DNA of 64,000 bases from Rhodocyclaceae bacterium (GTDB lineage Bacteria; Pseudomonadota; Gammaproteobacteria; Burkholderiales; Rhodocyclaceae): positions 1 to 64,000 of the forward strand of contig JACAEF010000011.1 of the NCBI GenBank assembly GCA_013388985.1, written 5' to 3'. A model generated the notes under the pieces. The model worked only from the letters and a program-made list of their open reading frames with translations. It ran no database searches and was not told the DNA's origin. The position numbers were made by a program, and so were the translations under genes. Below are positions 36,685 through 45,571 of this stretch, one piece after another (position 1 is the first letter of the stretch; every line of letters begins with the position of its first letter).

Positions 36685-37290
36685 ATGCTGACAGCCACCG
36701 CCCTCTCCTGCGTTCGCGGCGAACGCCTCCTGTTTGCCGGGCTCGATCTCGCGCTCAAGCCCGGCGAGTGGCTGCATGTGCAGGGCGAAAACGGCGCGGG
36801 CAAGACCAGCCTGCTGCGCATCCTCGCCGGCCTGTCGCCGCCGGCGGCGGGCGAAGTGCGCTGGCAGGGCGAGCCCATCAGGACATTGGCCGAGGAATAC
36901 CGGCGCCATCTGCTGTTTCTCGGCCATCACGGCGCGGTCAAGGAAGAGCTCACTCCGCTGGAAAACCTCTCCTTCGCCGCCGAACTCGACGGCGCGGCGC
37001 TTTCCGAAGCCGAAGCGCTCGCCGCGCTCTCGCGCTTCGGCCTGCGCGGCCGGGAGGACCTGGCGGTACGCTTTCTCTCCGCCGGCCAGAAGCGGCGCGT
37101 GCTGCTCGCGCGCCTGGCGGTGAGGAAGGCGACACTGTGGATCCTCGACGAGCCATTCACCGCCCTCGACGTCAAGGCGGTCGAACTGCTCTCGAACCTG
37201 ATCGTCGAGCACGTGCGCGGCGGCGGCATCTGCATCCTGACCAGCCACCAGAGCATCCCGCTGCCCAACGGGAAGGTGCTGAAAATATGA
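36685..37290 (+). CDS. ccmA: Haem exporter ATPase CcmA
   Basis: 201-aa ABC ATPase of system I cytochrome c maturation; with CcmB it drives release of holo-CcmE from CcmC. Walker A GENGAGKTSLL, signature variant FLSAGQKRRVLLARL and Walker B LWILDEPFTALD are complete. First gene of ccmABCDEFGHI. Confidence 0.95.
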   Translation: MLTATALSCVRGERLLFAGLDLALKPGEWLHVQGENGAGKTSLLRILAGLSPPAAGEVRWQGEPIRTLAEEYRRHLLFLGHHGAVKEELTPLENLSFAAELDGAALSEAEALAALSRFGLRGREDLAVRFLSAGQKRRVLLARLAVRKATLWILDEPFTALDVKAVELLSNLIVEHVRGGGICILTSHQSIPLPNGKVLKI

Positions 37291-37952
37291 AGGCGGTGAT
37301 CGCCATCATCCGCCGCGACCTGCTGCTGGCGATGCGCAGGAAGAGCGAGGTGCTCACCGCGCTGTTCTTCTTCATCATCGTCACGAGCCTGTTTCCACTC
37401 GGCATAGGCCCGGAGCCGGCGCTGCTCAAGAAGATCGCGCCGGGCATCCTCTGGGTGGCGGCGCTCTTGGCGACGATGCTGGGCCTCTCGCGCCTGTTCG
37501 CGCCCGATCACGCCGACGGCACGCTCGAACAGATGGCCCTTTCCCCAACCCCGCTGGGCCTGCTGATCGCGGGTAAAATCACTGCCCACTGGCTCACCAC
37601 GGGACTGCCGCTGGTATTGCTGGCGCCGGTGCTGGGCATCCAGTTCGATCTCGATACGGAGGCCTTGGGCATTCTGGTGCTGGCCCTGCTGCTGGGTACG
37701 CCCCTCCTCTCGCTGATCGGTGCGATCGGCGCGGCGCTGACGCTCGGCGTGCGCGGTGGTGGCGTGCTGCTGTCGCTGCTGGTCTTGCCGCTTTACGTGC
37801 CGACGCTGATCTTCGGCGCCGGCGCGGTGGAAATGGTCGTCTCGGGCCTCAGTGCCGCCGGCCACCTGTCGCTGCTCGCGGCCTTGCTGGCCGTGGCGGT
37901 TTTTTTCGCGCCGTGGGCGACCACGGCGGCCTTGAGGATCGCACTTGAGTAA
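37287..37952 (+). CDS. ccmB: Haem exporter permease CcmB
   Basis: 221-aa six-helix membrane protein, partner of CcmA. FFFIIVTSLFPLGIGPEP and LLSLIGAIGAALTLGVRGG are family-typical. ATGA overlap with ccmA. Confidence 0.95.
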   Translation: MKAVIAIIRRDLLLAMRRKSEVLTALFFFIIVTSLFPLGIGPEPALLKKIAPGILWVAALLATMLGLSRLFAPDHADGTLEQMALSPTPLGLLIAGKITAHWLTTGLPLVLLAPVLGIQFDLDTEALGILVLALLLGTPLLSLIGAIGAALTLGVRGGGVLLSLLVLPLYVPTLIFGAGAVEMVVSGLSAAGHLSLLAALLAVAVFFAPWATTAALRIALE

Positions 37953-38703
37953 CCGGCTCATCAATTGGTTCAAATTTGCCTCGCCGCAGAGCTTCTACCC
38001 GCTCGCCGGCAAGATGATCCCGTGGTTCTGGGCCCTTGCGGCGATCTTCCTGATCGTCGGGCTCTACATCAGCTTCTTCGTCGCGCCGACCGACGCGACG
38101 CAGGGCGAGGGCTACCGTGTCATCTTCGTCCATGTGCCCGCCGCCTGGATGTCGATGTTCCTCTATTGCGTGATGGCCGGCTGGGCCGGCATCGGCCTTG
38201 CCCTCAACACGCGGCTGTCGGGCATGATGGCGCAGGCGATCGCCCCGACCGGCGCGCTGATGGCTTTCCTCAGCCTATGGACCGGCGCCTTCTGGGGCAA
38301 GCCGATGTGGGGCGCCTGGTGGGTCTGGGATGCGCGGCTCACCTCGGCGCTGATCCTGTTCTTCCTCTACATCGGCTTCATCGCGCTGCAGGCGGCGATC
38401 GACGACGCGCGCCGCGCCGACAAGGCCGGCGCGATCCTTGCGCTGGTCGGCGTCGTCAATGTGCCGATCATCTATTTCTCGGTGAAGTGGTGGAACACCC
38501 TGCACCAGGGCGCCTCGGTCTCGATCATGAAATCGCCGACGATGGCGACGACGATGCTCTGGGGCATGCTGATCATGGCGCTGGCCTTCTGGATGTATTC
38601 GATCGCGGTGATCCTCACGCGCGTGCGGGCGATCATCCTCGAACGCGAGGCGCACACCGAGTGGGTCAAGGCACTGCCGGAAGTGAGAGGAGAGAGCCGA
38701 TGA
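37945..38703 (+). CDS. ccmC: Haem handling protein CcmC
   Basis: 252-aa six-helix protein that loads haem onto CcmE. The tryptophan-rich WD domain reads [17 protein letters not shown], and the two haem-axial His lie in [11 protein letters not shown] and WNTLHQGAS. It starts at TTG 37945, overlapping ccmB by 8 bp; no better start exists in the right place. Confidence 0.95.
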   Translation: MSNRLINWFKFASPQSFYPLAGKMIPWFWALAAIFLIVGLYISFFVAPTDATQGEGYRVIFVHVPAAWMSMFLYCVMAGWAGIGLALNTRLSGMMAQAIAPTGALMAFLSLWTGAFWGKPMWGAWWVWDARLTSALILFFLYIGFIALQAAIDDARRADKAGAILALVGVVNVPIIYFSVKWWNTLHQGASVSIMKSPTMATTMLWGMLIMALAFWMYSIAVILTRVRAIILEREAHTEWVKALPEVRGESR

Positions 38704-38885
38704 ACTGGGGTTCTGCGGCCGAATTCTTCGCCATGGGCGGCTATGGGCTCTACGTCTGGGGCAGCTTCGGCGCTTGCGCCCTGCTGATGATCTTGGAACC
38801 AATCCTGGTCCGCCGGCGTCACAAGAACATTTTGCGCATCCTGCGCCGCGAACGCCTGGCCGATACCTTCGACAATCAACCATGA
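38700..38885 (+). CDS. ccmD: Haem exporter protein CcmD
   Basis: 61-aa single-helix protein that helps holo-CcmE leave CcmC. It has the usual pattern: an [20 protein letters not shown] helix and a basic tail ([15 protein letters not shown]). ATGA overlaps on both sides. Confidence 0.9.
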   Translation: MNWGSAAEFFAMGGYGLYVWGSFGACALLMILEPILVRRRHKNILRILRRERLADTFDNQP

Positions 38886-39325
38886 AACCTCGTCAAAAAC
38901 GCATCGCCCTGATCGTCGGCGGGCTTGCCGCCCTGGGACTGGCTGCCGCCTTCGTCCTCAACGCGCTCGACAGCAACATCGCCTTTTACATCACCCCGTC
39001 CGAGATCGCGGCCGGCAAGGCGCCGCAAAACAAGACATTCCGCGTCGGCGGCATGGTCAAGGAAGGTTCGCTGACACGCGACAACCTGACCGTCAGCTTC
39101 GTCATCACCGACACGGCCCGCGACGTGAAGGTGACTTACACCGGCATCCTTCCCGACCTGTTCAAGGAAGGCAAGGGCGCGGTGGCGCAAGGCCGCCTGA
39201 ACCCGGATGGCAGCTTCACCGCCACCGAGGTGCTGGCGAAGCATGACGAAAATTACATGCCGCCCGAGGCGGGGCATGCGATCGAGCAGGCCCAAAAAGC
39301 CCAGCAGACGGTGGCCAAACCATGA
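38882..39325 (+). CDS. ccmE: Haem chaperone CcmE
   Basis: 147-aa periplasmic haem chaperone anchored by an N-terminal helix ([19 protein letters not shown]). The covalent haem ligand His and Tyr are in [11 protein letters not shown]. The last 25 codons after this site are the first copy of a duplicated 3' end: a second, partly diverged copy follows 100 bp downstream after an inserted palindromic element. The present C-terminus is therefore probably a rebuilt one; both copies keep a stop codon. Confidence 0.93.
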   Translation: MKPRQKRIALIVGGLAALGLAAAFVLNALDSNIAFYITPSEIAAGKAPQNKTFRVGGMVKEGSLTRDNLTVSFVITDTARDVKVTYTGILPDLFKEGKGAVAQGRLNPDGSFTATEVLAKHDENYMPPEAGHAIEQAQKAQQTVAKP

Positions 39326-39333
39326 GCACACGA

Positions 39334-39420
39334 CGGCATGTAATTTCGGCGCAGGCTAACGTGAGCACAGCGAACGTTAAGCGAGCACCTGCGAGCGGCC
39401 GAAGCCAAAATTACATGCCG
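39334..39420 (+). repeat. Family A-like element with duplicated ccmE 3' end (copy 6, short interior)
   Basis: Arms CGGCATGTAATTTCGGC (39334-39350) and 39404-39420 pair at 16 of 17 positions. The right arm is ccmE coding sequence (the ENYMP region) and the left arm its inverted copy. The 53-bp interior is a nested hairpin: CGCAGG/CCTGCG around TAACGT/ACGTTA. The interior differs from copies 1-5 and shares a 26-bp segment with hemW (family C). Confidence 0.75.
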
Positions 39421-39480
39421 CCCGAGGCGGGGCATGCGATCGAGCAGGCCCAGAAGGCGCAGAAAACCCTCAAACAATAA
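39404..39480 (+). pseudogene. Duplicated 3' end of ccmE
   Basis: From 39408 the sequence repeats 39249-39325. The first 46 or so bases are identical (through the stretch encoding [11 protein letters not shown]), then similarity drops to roughly 70%, ending in TAA. There is no start or 5' part, so it is a gene-end remnant, either the original end displaced by an insertion or a copy made by it. Confidence 0.8.
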
Positions 39481-39489
39481 GGCGTTGCG

Positions 39490-41445
39490 ATGATTCCAGA
39501 ACTCGGGCATTTCGCCCTGCTGCTGTCCCTGTTCGTTGCCCTGGTGATGGGCATCCTCCCTCTCGCCGGCGCGCAGCTTTGCCAGCACCGCTGGATGGCT
39601 CTCGCTCGACCGGCGACGACGGCCGCCTTCTTGCTGATCGCCTTTTCTTTCGGATGTCTGACGTGGGCCTTTTATGTCAGCGACTTCAGCGTCCTGTATG
39701 TCGCCAGCAACTCGAATACCCAGTTGCCGACGATGTACCGGCTCTCCGCCGTCTGGGGCGGCCATGAAGGCTCGTTGCTGCTGTGGGTGCTGATGCTCGC
39801 CGGCTGGTCGCTGGCGGTGGCCGTGTTCTCCCGCCAGTTGCCCGAGGCGATGGTCGCGCGCGTGCTGGGCGTGCTCGGACTGGTATTGGCCGGTCTGCTC
39901 GCCTTCGTCGTGTTCACTTCGAACCCGTTCGACAGGATCCTGCCGCCGCCCGCGGAAGGGCGCTCGCTCAACCCGCTGCTGCAGGATCCGGGCCTCGTCT
40001 ATCACCCGCCGATGCTCTACATGGGTTATGTCGGCTTCTCGGTCGCATTCGCCTTCGCCATCGCCGCGCTGATCGCCGGTCAGCTCGACGCCGCCTGGGC
40101 GCGCTGGTCGCGTCCGTGGACCACTGCGGCATGGATCTTCCTGACGCTCGGCATCACGCTGGGCTCGTGGTGGTCGTACAACGAACTCGGCTGGGGCGGC
40201 TGGTGGTTCTGGGACCCGGTCGAGAACGCCTCGTTCATGCCCTGGCTGGTCGGCACGGCGCTGATCCACTCGCTCGCCGTCACCGAAAAACGCGGCAGCT
40301 TCAAGAACTGGACGGTATTGCTGGCGATCGCCGCCTTCTCGCTCTCGCTCTTGGGCACTTTCCTGGTGCGTTCCGGCGTGCTCACCTCGGTGCATGCCTT
40401 CGCCACCGATCCGCGCCGCGGCATCTTCATCCTGATCCTGCTGGCGATCGTCGTCGGCAGCTCGCTGATGCTGTTCGCCGCGCGCGCGCCGAAGGTCAGC
40501 CTCGGTGGCGCGTTCGCGCTCGTCTCGCGCGAAACCTTCCTGCTCGTCAACAACGTGTTGCTGCTCGTCACTTGCGGAGCGGTGCTGCTCGGCACGCTCT
40601 ATCCGCTGATCGTCGATGCCTTCGGCCTGGGCAAGATCTCCGTCGGTCCGCCCTACTTCAATGCCGTGTTCGTGCCGATCATGCTGCCCGTGCTGGCGCT
40701 GGTCGCCATCGGCCCGGTGGCGCGCTGGAAGCATGACGATCTGAAGACGATCCTCGGCCGGCTCTGGCCGGCGGCCATCGTCGCGGCGGCCGCGGGCATC
40801 GCCCTGCCCTGGCTTGCGGGGGGCTGGAACGGCGCCGTCGGTCTGGGGCTCGCGCTGGCCGGGTGGATCGGCGCCGCGCTGGTGTCGCAGACCGCCGACC
40901 GCCTCAAGAAACCCGGCGCTCCGACCGCTTCGTGGTGGGGAATGCAGCTCGCCCATTTCGGCCTGGCCGCTTTCGTCGTCGGCGTGACCCTGGTCTCCAA
41001 CTACCAGGAAGAACGCGATGTGCGCATGGAGCCGGGCGACACGGTGATGGTCGGCGGTTACACCTTCAAGTTCCTGGGCGTGCGCGAGGCGGACGGCCCC
41101 AACTACCGCGCCTCGGTGGGCAGCGTCGAGTTGTCCAGGGACGGCAAGACGCTCGGCACGCTGTACCCGGAAAAGCGCGACTATGGTCTCGGCTCGATGC
41201 CGATGACCGAGGCCGCGATCGATGTCGGCTTCACGCGCGATCTGTATGTCTCGCTGGGCGAGCCGCTCACCGCCGACCGGGAAAACGGCGCATGGGCGGT
41301 GCGCGTTTATTTCAAACCTTTCGTCGTCTGGATCTGGGGTGGCTGTCTGTTGATGGCCCTGGGCGGGTTGCTCGCCGCCGCCGACCGGCGATATCGTCTG
41401 CGCGTCAAGCGCACTCTTCCCGCCCCTGCCGGAGCAACCGCATGA
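39490..41445 (+). CDS. ccmF: Cytochrome c haem lyase subunit CcmF
   Basis: 651-aa polytopic protein that, with CcmH and CcmI, attaches haem to apocytochromes. The WD domain is GWGGWWFWDPVENASFMPW, with flanking His residues in LLQDPGLVYHPPMLYMGY, and conserved GTALIHSLAVTEKRG. A long periplasmic domain lies near the C-terminus. ATGA overlap with ccmG. Confidence 0.96.
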   Translation: MIPELGHFALLLSLFVALVMGILPLAGAQLCQHRWMALARPATTAAFLLIAFSFGCLTWAFYVSDFSVLYVASNSNTQLPTMYRLSAVWGGHEGSLLLWVLMLAGWSLAVAVFSRQLPEAMVARVLGVLGLVLAGLLAFVVFTSNPFDRILPPPAEGRSLNPLLQDPGLVYHPPMLYMGYVGFSVAFAFAIAALIAGQLDAAWARWSRPWTTAAWIFLTLGITLGSWWSYNELGWGGWWFWDPVENASFMPWLVGTALIHSLAVTEKRGSFKNWTVLLAIAAFSLSLLGTFLVRSGVLTSVHAFATDPRRGIFILILLAIVVGSSLMLFAARAPKVSLGGAFALVSRETFLLVNNVLLLVTCGAVLLGTLYPLIVDAFGLGKISVGPPYFNAVFVPIMLPVLALVAIGPVARWKHDDLKTILGRLWPAAIVAAAAGIALPWLAGGWNGAVGLGLALAGWIGAALVSQTADRLKKPGAPTASWWGMQLAHFGLAAFVVGVTLVSNYQEERDVRMEPGDTVMVGGYTFKFLGVREADGPNYRASVGSVELSRDGKTLGTLYPEKRDYGLGSMPMTEAAIDVGFTRDLYVSLGEPLTADRENGAWAVRVYFKPFVVWIWGGCLLMALGGLLAAADRRYRLRVKRTLPAPAGATA

Positions 41446-41969
41446 ACAGATTCACTTGGCCCTTGATCATTTTCGTCGCCCTCGTCGGCCTGCTCGCCGT
41501 GGGCCTGAACCTCAATCCGCGCGAAGTTCCCTCGCCGTTGATCGGCAAGCCCGCGCCGGACTTCAAGGTGGCACAGCTGAAGAACCCCGAGGCGACGTTC
41601 TCGCCCCAGGAAATGCGCGGCAAGGTCTGGCTGCTCAACGTCTGGGCCTCGTGGTGCGTCTCCTGCCGCGAGGAACACCCGGTGATCGTCGAATACGCGA
41701 GAAAAGGGCTGCTGCCGCCGGTCGTCGGCCTCGATTACAAGGACAAGCGTGAGGACGGGCTCGCCTGGCTCTCTCGTTTCGGCGATCCCTATCTGCTGTC
41801 GGCCTTCGATGCCGACGGACGGGTCGGTATCGATTATGGCGTCTATGGTGTGCCGGAAACCTATCTGATCGACAAGGCCGGAGTGATCCGCTTCAAGCAG
41901 ATCGGCCCGATCACGCCGGAAGTGATGGAGAAGAAGATCCTGCCGCTGGTCAAAGAGCTCGACAAATGA
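41442..41969 (+). CDS. ccmG: Thiol:disulfide interchange protein CcmG (DsbE)
   Basis: 175-aa membrane-anchored thioredoxin-fold protein that reduces apocytochrome or CcmH disulfides. An N-terminal helix (LIIFVALVGLLAVGLNL) is followed by the active site NVWASWCVSCREEHP (CVSC here; CPTC in E. coli as I recall) and GVYGVPETYLID. Confidence 0.95.
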   Translation: MNRFTWPLIIFVALVGLLAVGLNLNPREVPSPLIGKPAPDFKVAQLKNPEATFSPQEMRGKVWLLNVWASWCVSCREEHPVIVEYARKGLLPPVVGLDYKDKREDGLAWLSRFGDPYLLSAFDADGRVGIDYGVYGVPETYLIDKAGVIRFKQIGPITPEVMEKKILPLVKELDK

Positions 41970-42451
41970 AAAAAAAGCTGAAGAAATTCCTGCGCGGGGG
42001 GGCGGCGGCGCTGGCCGCACTCATGCTCGCACATGCCGCCCTGGCGAAGGAGGCCGCGCCGCTCGCCGAAGATCCGGCCGTCGAGCAGCGAATGGTGAAG
42101 ATCACCGAGGAGTTGCGCTGCCTCGTCTGCCAGAATGAATCACTCGCCGGTTCGCAGGCCGATCTCGCCAAAGACCTGCGCGAGGAAGTGCGCGGCCTGA
42201 TCAAGGCCGGCAAGTCGGATGACGAGGTCAGGGAATTCCTCGTCAGCCGCTATGGCGATTTCGTGCTCTACCGACCGCAGGTCAAGCCGGTGACCTATCT
42301 GCTCTGGGGCGGTCCCTTTCTGTTGCTGATCGCCGGCATCGTTGCCCTCGTGCGTTATCTGCGCCGCCGCAACCGTCAACTGACGGAAACACCGCTGAGC
42401 GAAGAAGAGCGTCAACGCGCCGAAGCGCTCCTGAAGGACAATCGACCATGA
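41966..42451 (+). CDS. ccmH: Cytochrome c maturation protein CcmH
   Basis: 161 aa with a signal peptide, the LRCLVCQNESLAGS redox motif in the periplasmic helical domain, and one C-terminal membrane helix (LLWGGPFLLLIAGIVALV). It matches the N-terminal half of E. coli CcmH; the TPR half is the next gene, ccmI. Confidence 0.95.
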   Translation: MKKKLKKFLRGGAAALAALMLAHAALAKEAAPLAEDPAVEQRMVKITEELRCLVCQNESLAGSQADLAKDLREEVRGLIKAGKSDDEVREFLVSRYGDFVLYRPQVKPVTYLLWGGPFLLLIAGIVALVRYLRRRNRQLTETPLSEEERQRAEALLKDNRP

Positions 42452-43683
42452 CCGTCTTCCTCCTCGGCGCCGCCGCGCTCATCCTCATCACCCTTGCCTT
42501 GCTGCTCTGGCCTTTGCGCGGGCGGGGCGCGGCGGACGAGCCCTCGCGCCGCGAACTCAACGCCGCCATCTATCGCGACGAACTCGCCGAACTCGACCGC
42601 GATCTGGCGACGGGCGATCTGTCGCAGGCCGATTACGATCAGGCGAAAGCCGAATTGCAGCGCCGTCTGCTCGAAGACAGTCAGGCCGAAGCCGTTGGCG
42701 TTCCCTCCCATGCGCCGGCGAGCCGCACCACGGCGCTCGCGCTCGCCATCGTCGTGCCGCTCGGCGCCGCGTTGCTCTACGTCATGCTCGGCAACCCTGC
42801 GGCACTCGACGCCGCAGCGAGCGCCGCTTCGCACCAGCAGCGCTTCACGCAGGCCGAGATCGAGCGGCTGGTCAGCGACTTCGCGGCCAAACTGGAAAAA
42901 GAACCCGAGAATTACAAGGGCTGGGCGATGCTCGGGCGCTCCTACAAGGCCTTGGGGCGCTTTCCCGAGGCCGTGCGCGCCTATGAGCGCACCGGGCCGC
43001 TGCTCGAATCCAGCGCCGACCTACTGGTCGAATATGCCGACACGCTGGCCGCGACGCAGGGATTCGATGCCAAGACGATGGACGTGCTCGAACGCGCGCT
43101 GAAGCTCGACCCCGCCCAGCCGCAGGGACTGTGGCTGCGCGGCACGGCGGCCTTCGAGGCCAAGCAGTACGACAAGGCCCTCAAGGATTGGGAAGCCTTG
43201 CTCGCCTTGCTCGAGCCGGGTTCCGAGGATGCCAAGGCGGTCGAGGCCAACATCGCCGAGGCGCGGCAACTGGGCGGCCTCAAGCCTGCGGTCCGGGAGC
43301 CACGCAAAGTCGGCGCTGGCGAGGCGGCACCCGCCGGTGCCCCGGCCATCAAGGGACGCGTCGAGATCGCCCCGGCCTTGGCCGGCAAGATTCCCGCCGA
43401 CGCGGCGTTGATGGTCGTCGCCCGTCCGACCGACGGCTCGCGCATGCCGGTGGCCGTGCTGCGCGTGCCCGTCGGCAAAGCGCCGCTCGATTTCGTGCTC
43501 GACGACAGCCTGGCGATGAGCCCGGACCGCAAGCCTTCGCAATTCGCCGAGTTGCTGGTCGAGGCGCGCGTCTCGCAAACCGGCCAGGCGGTGCCGCAGC
43601 CCGGTGATCTGTTCGGGCCAGCCGTCAAGGTGAAGCAGGGCGCGAAAGACGTGCGCTTGCTGATCGACCAGGTGCGCCAGTAA
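42448..43683 (+). CDS. ccmI: Cytochrome c maturation protein CcmI (TPR)
   Basis: 411-aa apocytochrome chaperone. Two membrane helices (about residues 3-22 and 96-114) flank a cytoplasmic loop; TPR repeats follow (WAMLGRSYKALGRFPEAVRAY and others, about 140-270), then a C-terminal beta domain. A family B repeat (43304-43332) encodes KVGAGEAA in the linker between the TPR and C-terminal domains. Confidence 0.93.
   Translation: MTVFLLGAAALILITLALLLWPLRGRGAADEPSRRELNAAIYRDELAELDRDLATGDLSQADYDQAKAELQRRLLEDSQAEAVGVPSHAPASRTTALALAIVVPLGAALLYVMLGNPAALDAAASAASHQQRFTQAEIERLVSDFAAKLEKEPENYKGWAMLGRSYKALGRFPEAVRAYERTGPLLESSADLLVEYADTLAATQGFDAKTMDVLERALKLDPAQPQGLWLRGTAAFEAKQYDKALKDWEALLALLEPGSEDAKAVEANIAEARQLGGLKPAVREPRKVGAGEAAPAGAPAIKGRVEIAPALAGKIPADAALMVVARPTDGSRMPVAVLRVPVGKAPLDFVLDDSLAMSPDRKPSQFAELLVEARVSQTGQAVPQPGDLFGPAVKVKQGAKDVRLLIDQVRQ
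43304..43332 (+). repeat. Family B repeat, in frame in ccmI
   Basis: Forward copy read as KVGAGEAA between the TPR and C-terminal domains; same frame as in ribD and rnfG. Confidence 0.8.
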
Positions 43684-43699
43684 TCATTCGCTCCTCACC

Positions 43700-44260
43700 A
43701 TGCAGCAGAATCTGCTCGAAGAAGTGCGTCGTATCCGGCTCGAGGCCGATTGCGTCGCCTCGCCCGCCGCGGTCGAGGCCGCATTCGACCGTCTGGCCGA
43801 GGAAATCACGCAGCGGTTGAAGAATGCGAATCCGCTGATCTACGCCGTGATGAACGGCGGGTTGATCGTCGCCGGCCGCCTGCTCGCAAAGCTCGACTTT
43901 CCGCTCGAGGTCGATTATCTGCATGCCACGCGCTATGGACATGCGCTGAGCGGTTGCGCGCTCGACTGGCGTGCGCGCCCGGCCCGCGAGCTAACGGGCC
44001 GCACGGTGCTGATCATCGACGACGTGCTCGACGAAGGCTACACCCTCGATGCGATCTGCGCCTGTGTGCGCGAGCTCGGCGCAGCCGAGGTGCTCACTGC
44101 CGTGCTGGTGCATAAGCTGCACGATCGCAAAGCGCGGCCAGGCATGCGGGCCGACTTCACCGGCCTCGAAGCCCCGGACCGTTTTCTGTTCGGCTGCGGC
44201 ATGGACTACAAGGGTTACTGGCGCAACGCGCCGGGCATCTACGCCATCAAAGGGCGATGA
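43700..44260 (+). CDS. hpt: Hypoxanthine-guanine phosphoribosyltransferase
   Basis: 186-aa purine salvage enzyme. The PRPP-binding motif VLIIDDVLDEGYTL is intact, and FGCGMDYKGYWRN is the C-terminal base-site region typical of the proteobacterial Hpt group. It starts 16 bp after ccmI and overlaps napF (ATGA). Confidence 0.9.
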   Translation: MQQNLLEEVRRIRLEADCVASPAAVEAAFDRLAEEITQRLKNANPLIYAVMNGGLIVAGRLLAKLDFPLEVDYLHATRYGHALSGCALDWRARPARELTGRTVLIIDDVLDEGYTLDAICACVRELGAAEVLTAVLVHKLHDRKARPGMRADFTGLEAPDRFLFGCGMDYKGYWRNAPGIYAIKGR

Positions 44261-44556
44261 TTTCGCGCCGCCAGTTCCTGCGTGGCCGCTTTTCCGCTCC
44301 TGCGGAGCCCCGCCCCGCCCAGGAGCCAGCGGCCCCACAAGCCGCGCGGATCGGCCCCGCCTGCATCGCCTATGCGCAGAACGTGGTGTGCCGCAGTTGC
44401 GGCGATGCCTGCGAGGCGGCGGCGATCCGCTTCTCGCCGCGTCTCGGCGGCGCGGCGCTGCCCGTCGTGCTCGACGAGCGATGCACCGGCTGCGGCGCCT
44501 GCCTGCCGGTCTGCCCGGCCGGCGCGATCACGCTCGCGCCGGTGAGCAGGGCCTGA
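44257..44556 (+). CDS. napF: NapF-like ferredoxin-type protein (short)
   Basis: 99 aa, shorter than usual NapF (about 160), because one N-terminal [4Fe-4S] motif is missing. It has the cytoplasmic RR-like N-terminus MISRRQFLRGRF, a C-x7-C-x2-C-x3-C set (ACIAYAQNVVCRSCGDACE) and a standard CTGCGACLPVCP motif. NapF helps mature or activate NapA. It is coupled to hpt and convergent to napC, away from the other nap genes. Confidence 0.83.
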   Translation: MISRRQFLRGRFSAPAEPRPAQEPAAPQAARIGPACIAYAQNVVCRSCGDACEAAAIRFSPRLGGAALPVVLDERCTGCGACLPVCPAGAITLAPVSRA

Positions 44557-44558
44557 GA

Positions 44559-45167
44559 TCACTCTTCTTCGTCGTCGGTGCCCGGCTTCTTGTAGCCCTT
44601 CGGCAGCTTGTGGGCGATGCCCTGGTGGCAATCGATGCAGCTCTTGCCCGCGGCCTTCGCCTCCATGTGCTTCTTGTACGGCGTCTTCTTCTGCAGCTCG
44701 GGACTCATCGCCTCGAAGCTGTGGCAGTTGCGGCACTCGATCGAATCGCGCGCCTTCATGCGCTCCCACTCGTGCTGGGCGAGTTCCAGCCGCTTCGCCT
44801 CGAACTTTTCCTTGGTGTCGATGCTGCCGGTGATCTTGCCCCACACCTCGCCGCTCGCCTTGATCTTGCGGATCAGCTTGTGCGTCCAGTCCTTCGGCAC
44901 ATGGCAATCCGAGCAGATGGCGCGCACGCCGGTGCGGTTGCTGTAATGGATCGTGTATTGGTATTCCTGATACACGGTATCGCGCATCTCATGGCAGCTG
45001 ACGCAAAACTGCAGCGTATTGGTCGCTTCCATGCCAGTATTGAATGCGCCCCAGAAAACGATGCCGCCGACGAAGCCCACCGCGGCGAGCGCGAGCACCG
45101 AATGCTTCGCGCTCGGCCGCTTGAGCCGCGCCCACCAGCCCAGCCGGCCCGGGTCAGATTGCGTCAT
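44559..45167 (-). CDS. napC: Tetrahaem cytochrome NapC/NirT family
   Basis: 202-aa quinol dehydrogenase passing electrons from menaquinol or ubiquinol to NapAB. An N-terminal membrane helix (LALAAVGFVGGIVFWGAF) is followed by four CxxCH haem sites: CVSCH, CSDCH, CRNCH and CIDCH. The acidic end DDEEE is unusual. Last gene of the operon. Confidence 0.94.
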   Translation of the reverse strand: MTQSDPGRLGWWARLKRPSAKHSVLALAAVGFVGGIVFWGAFNTGMEATNTLQFCVSCHEMRDTVYQEYQYTIHYSNRTGVRAICSDCHVPKDWTHKLIRKIKASGEVWGKITGSIDTKEKFEAKRLELAQHEWERMKARDSIECRNCHSFEAMSPELQKKTPYKKHMEAKAAGKSCIDCHQGIAHKLPKGYKKPGTDDEEE

Positions 45168-45179
45168 GATGCAGGGCCA

Positions 45180-45542
45180 TCAAGGTTGGGTTGAGAGGAT
45201 GTACTGGGCGAGATTCTTGATCTGCGCCATGTCATTGGGCGGCATGGTCTTGACGATCTTGTGATTCTCTTCGCTGCCGTCGGCGAGCTTGACTTTCTTG
45301 CCCGAGGTCAGGTGCTTGACGATCTCGTCTTCGGCATTCGCCTTGCCGCGATATTTCTCCGCCGTCTTCAGGAAGGAAGGACCGTCCTTGTCCTTCTTGA
45401 TGCCATGGCACTGCTTGCAGTTGTTCTGCTCGGCGAGGTCCTTGGCGGCCTCGACGTCCAGCGCCAGGGCGGCGGGCGAAAATCCGGCGAGGGCGAATGC
45501 GGCCATGCTCGCCATCGCGATCATGCGGCTCTGGTATTTCAT
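45180..45542 (-). CDS. Monohaem cytochrome c in nap operon
   Basis: 120 aa with a signal peptide (MIAMASMAAFALAGFSPAALA), one haem site NNCKQCHGIKK and a distal Met candidate in KTMPPNDM. Class I type. Not part of the usual nap set; it sits between napB and napC and may carry electrons within, or out of, the nitrate reductase chain. ATG 45542 gives the full signal peptide. Confidence 0.87.
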   Translation of the reverse strand: MKYQSRMIAMASMAAFALAGFSPAALALDVEAAKDLAEQNNCKQCHGIKKDKDGPSFLKTAEKYRGKANAEDEIVKHLTSGKKVKLADGSEENHKIVKTMPPNDMAQIKNLAQYILSTQP

Positions 45543-45571
45543 GGGGATACTCCGTTTGCTGGTTGAAAAAT

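Noticed and set aside
39249-39480. A frameshift or sequencing error at the end of ccmE.
   Set aside because: Both 3' copies have proper in-frame stops and the intervening DNA has a clear palindromic structure, so it reads as an insertion with duplication.
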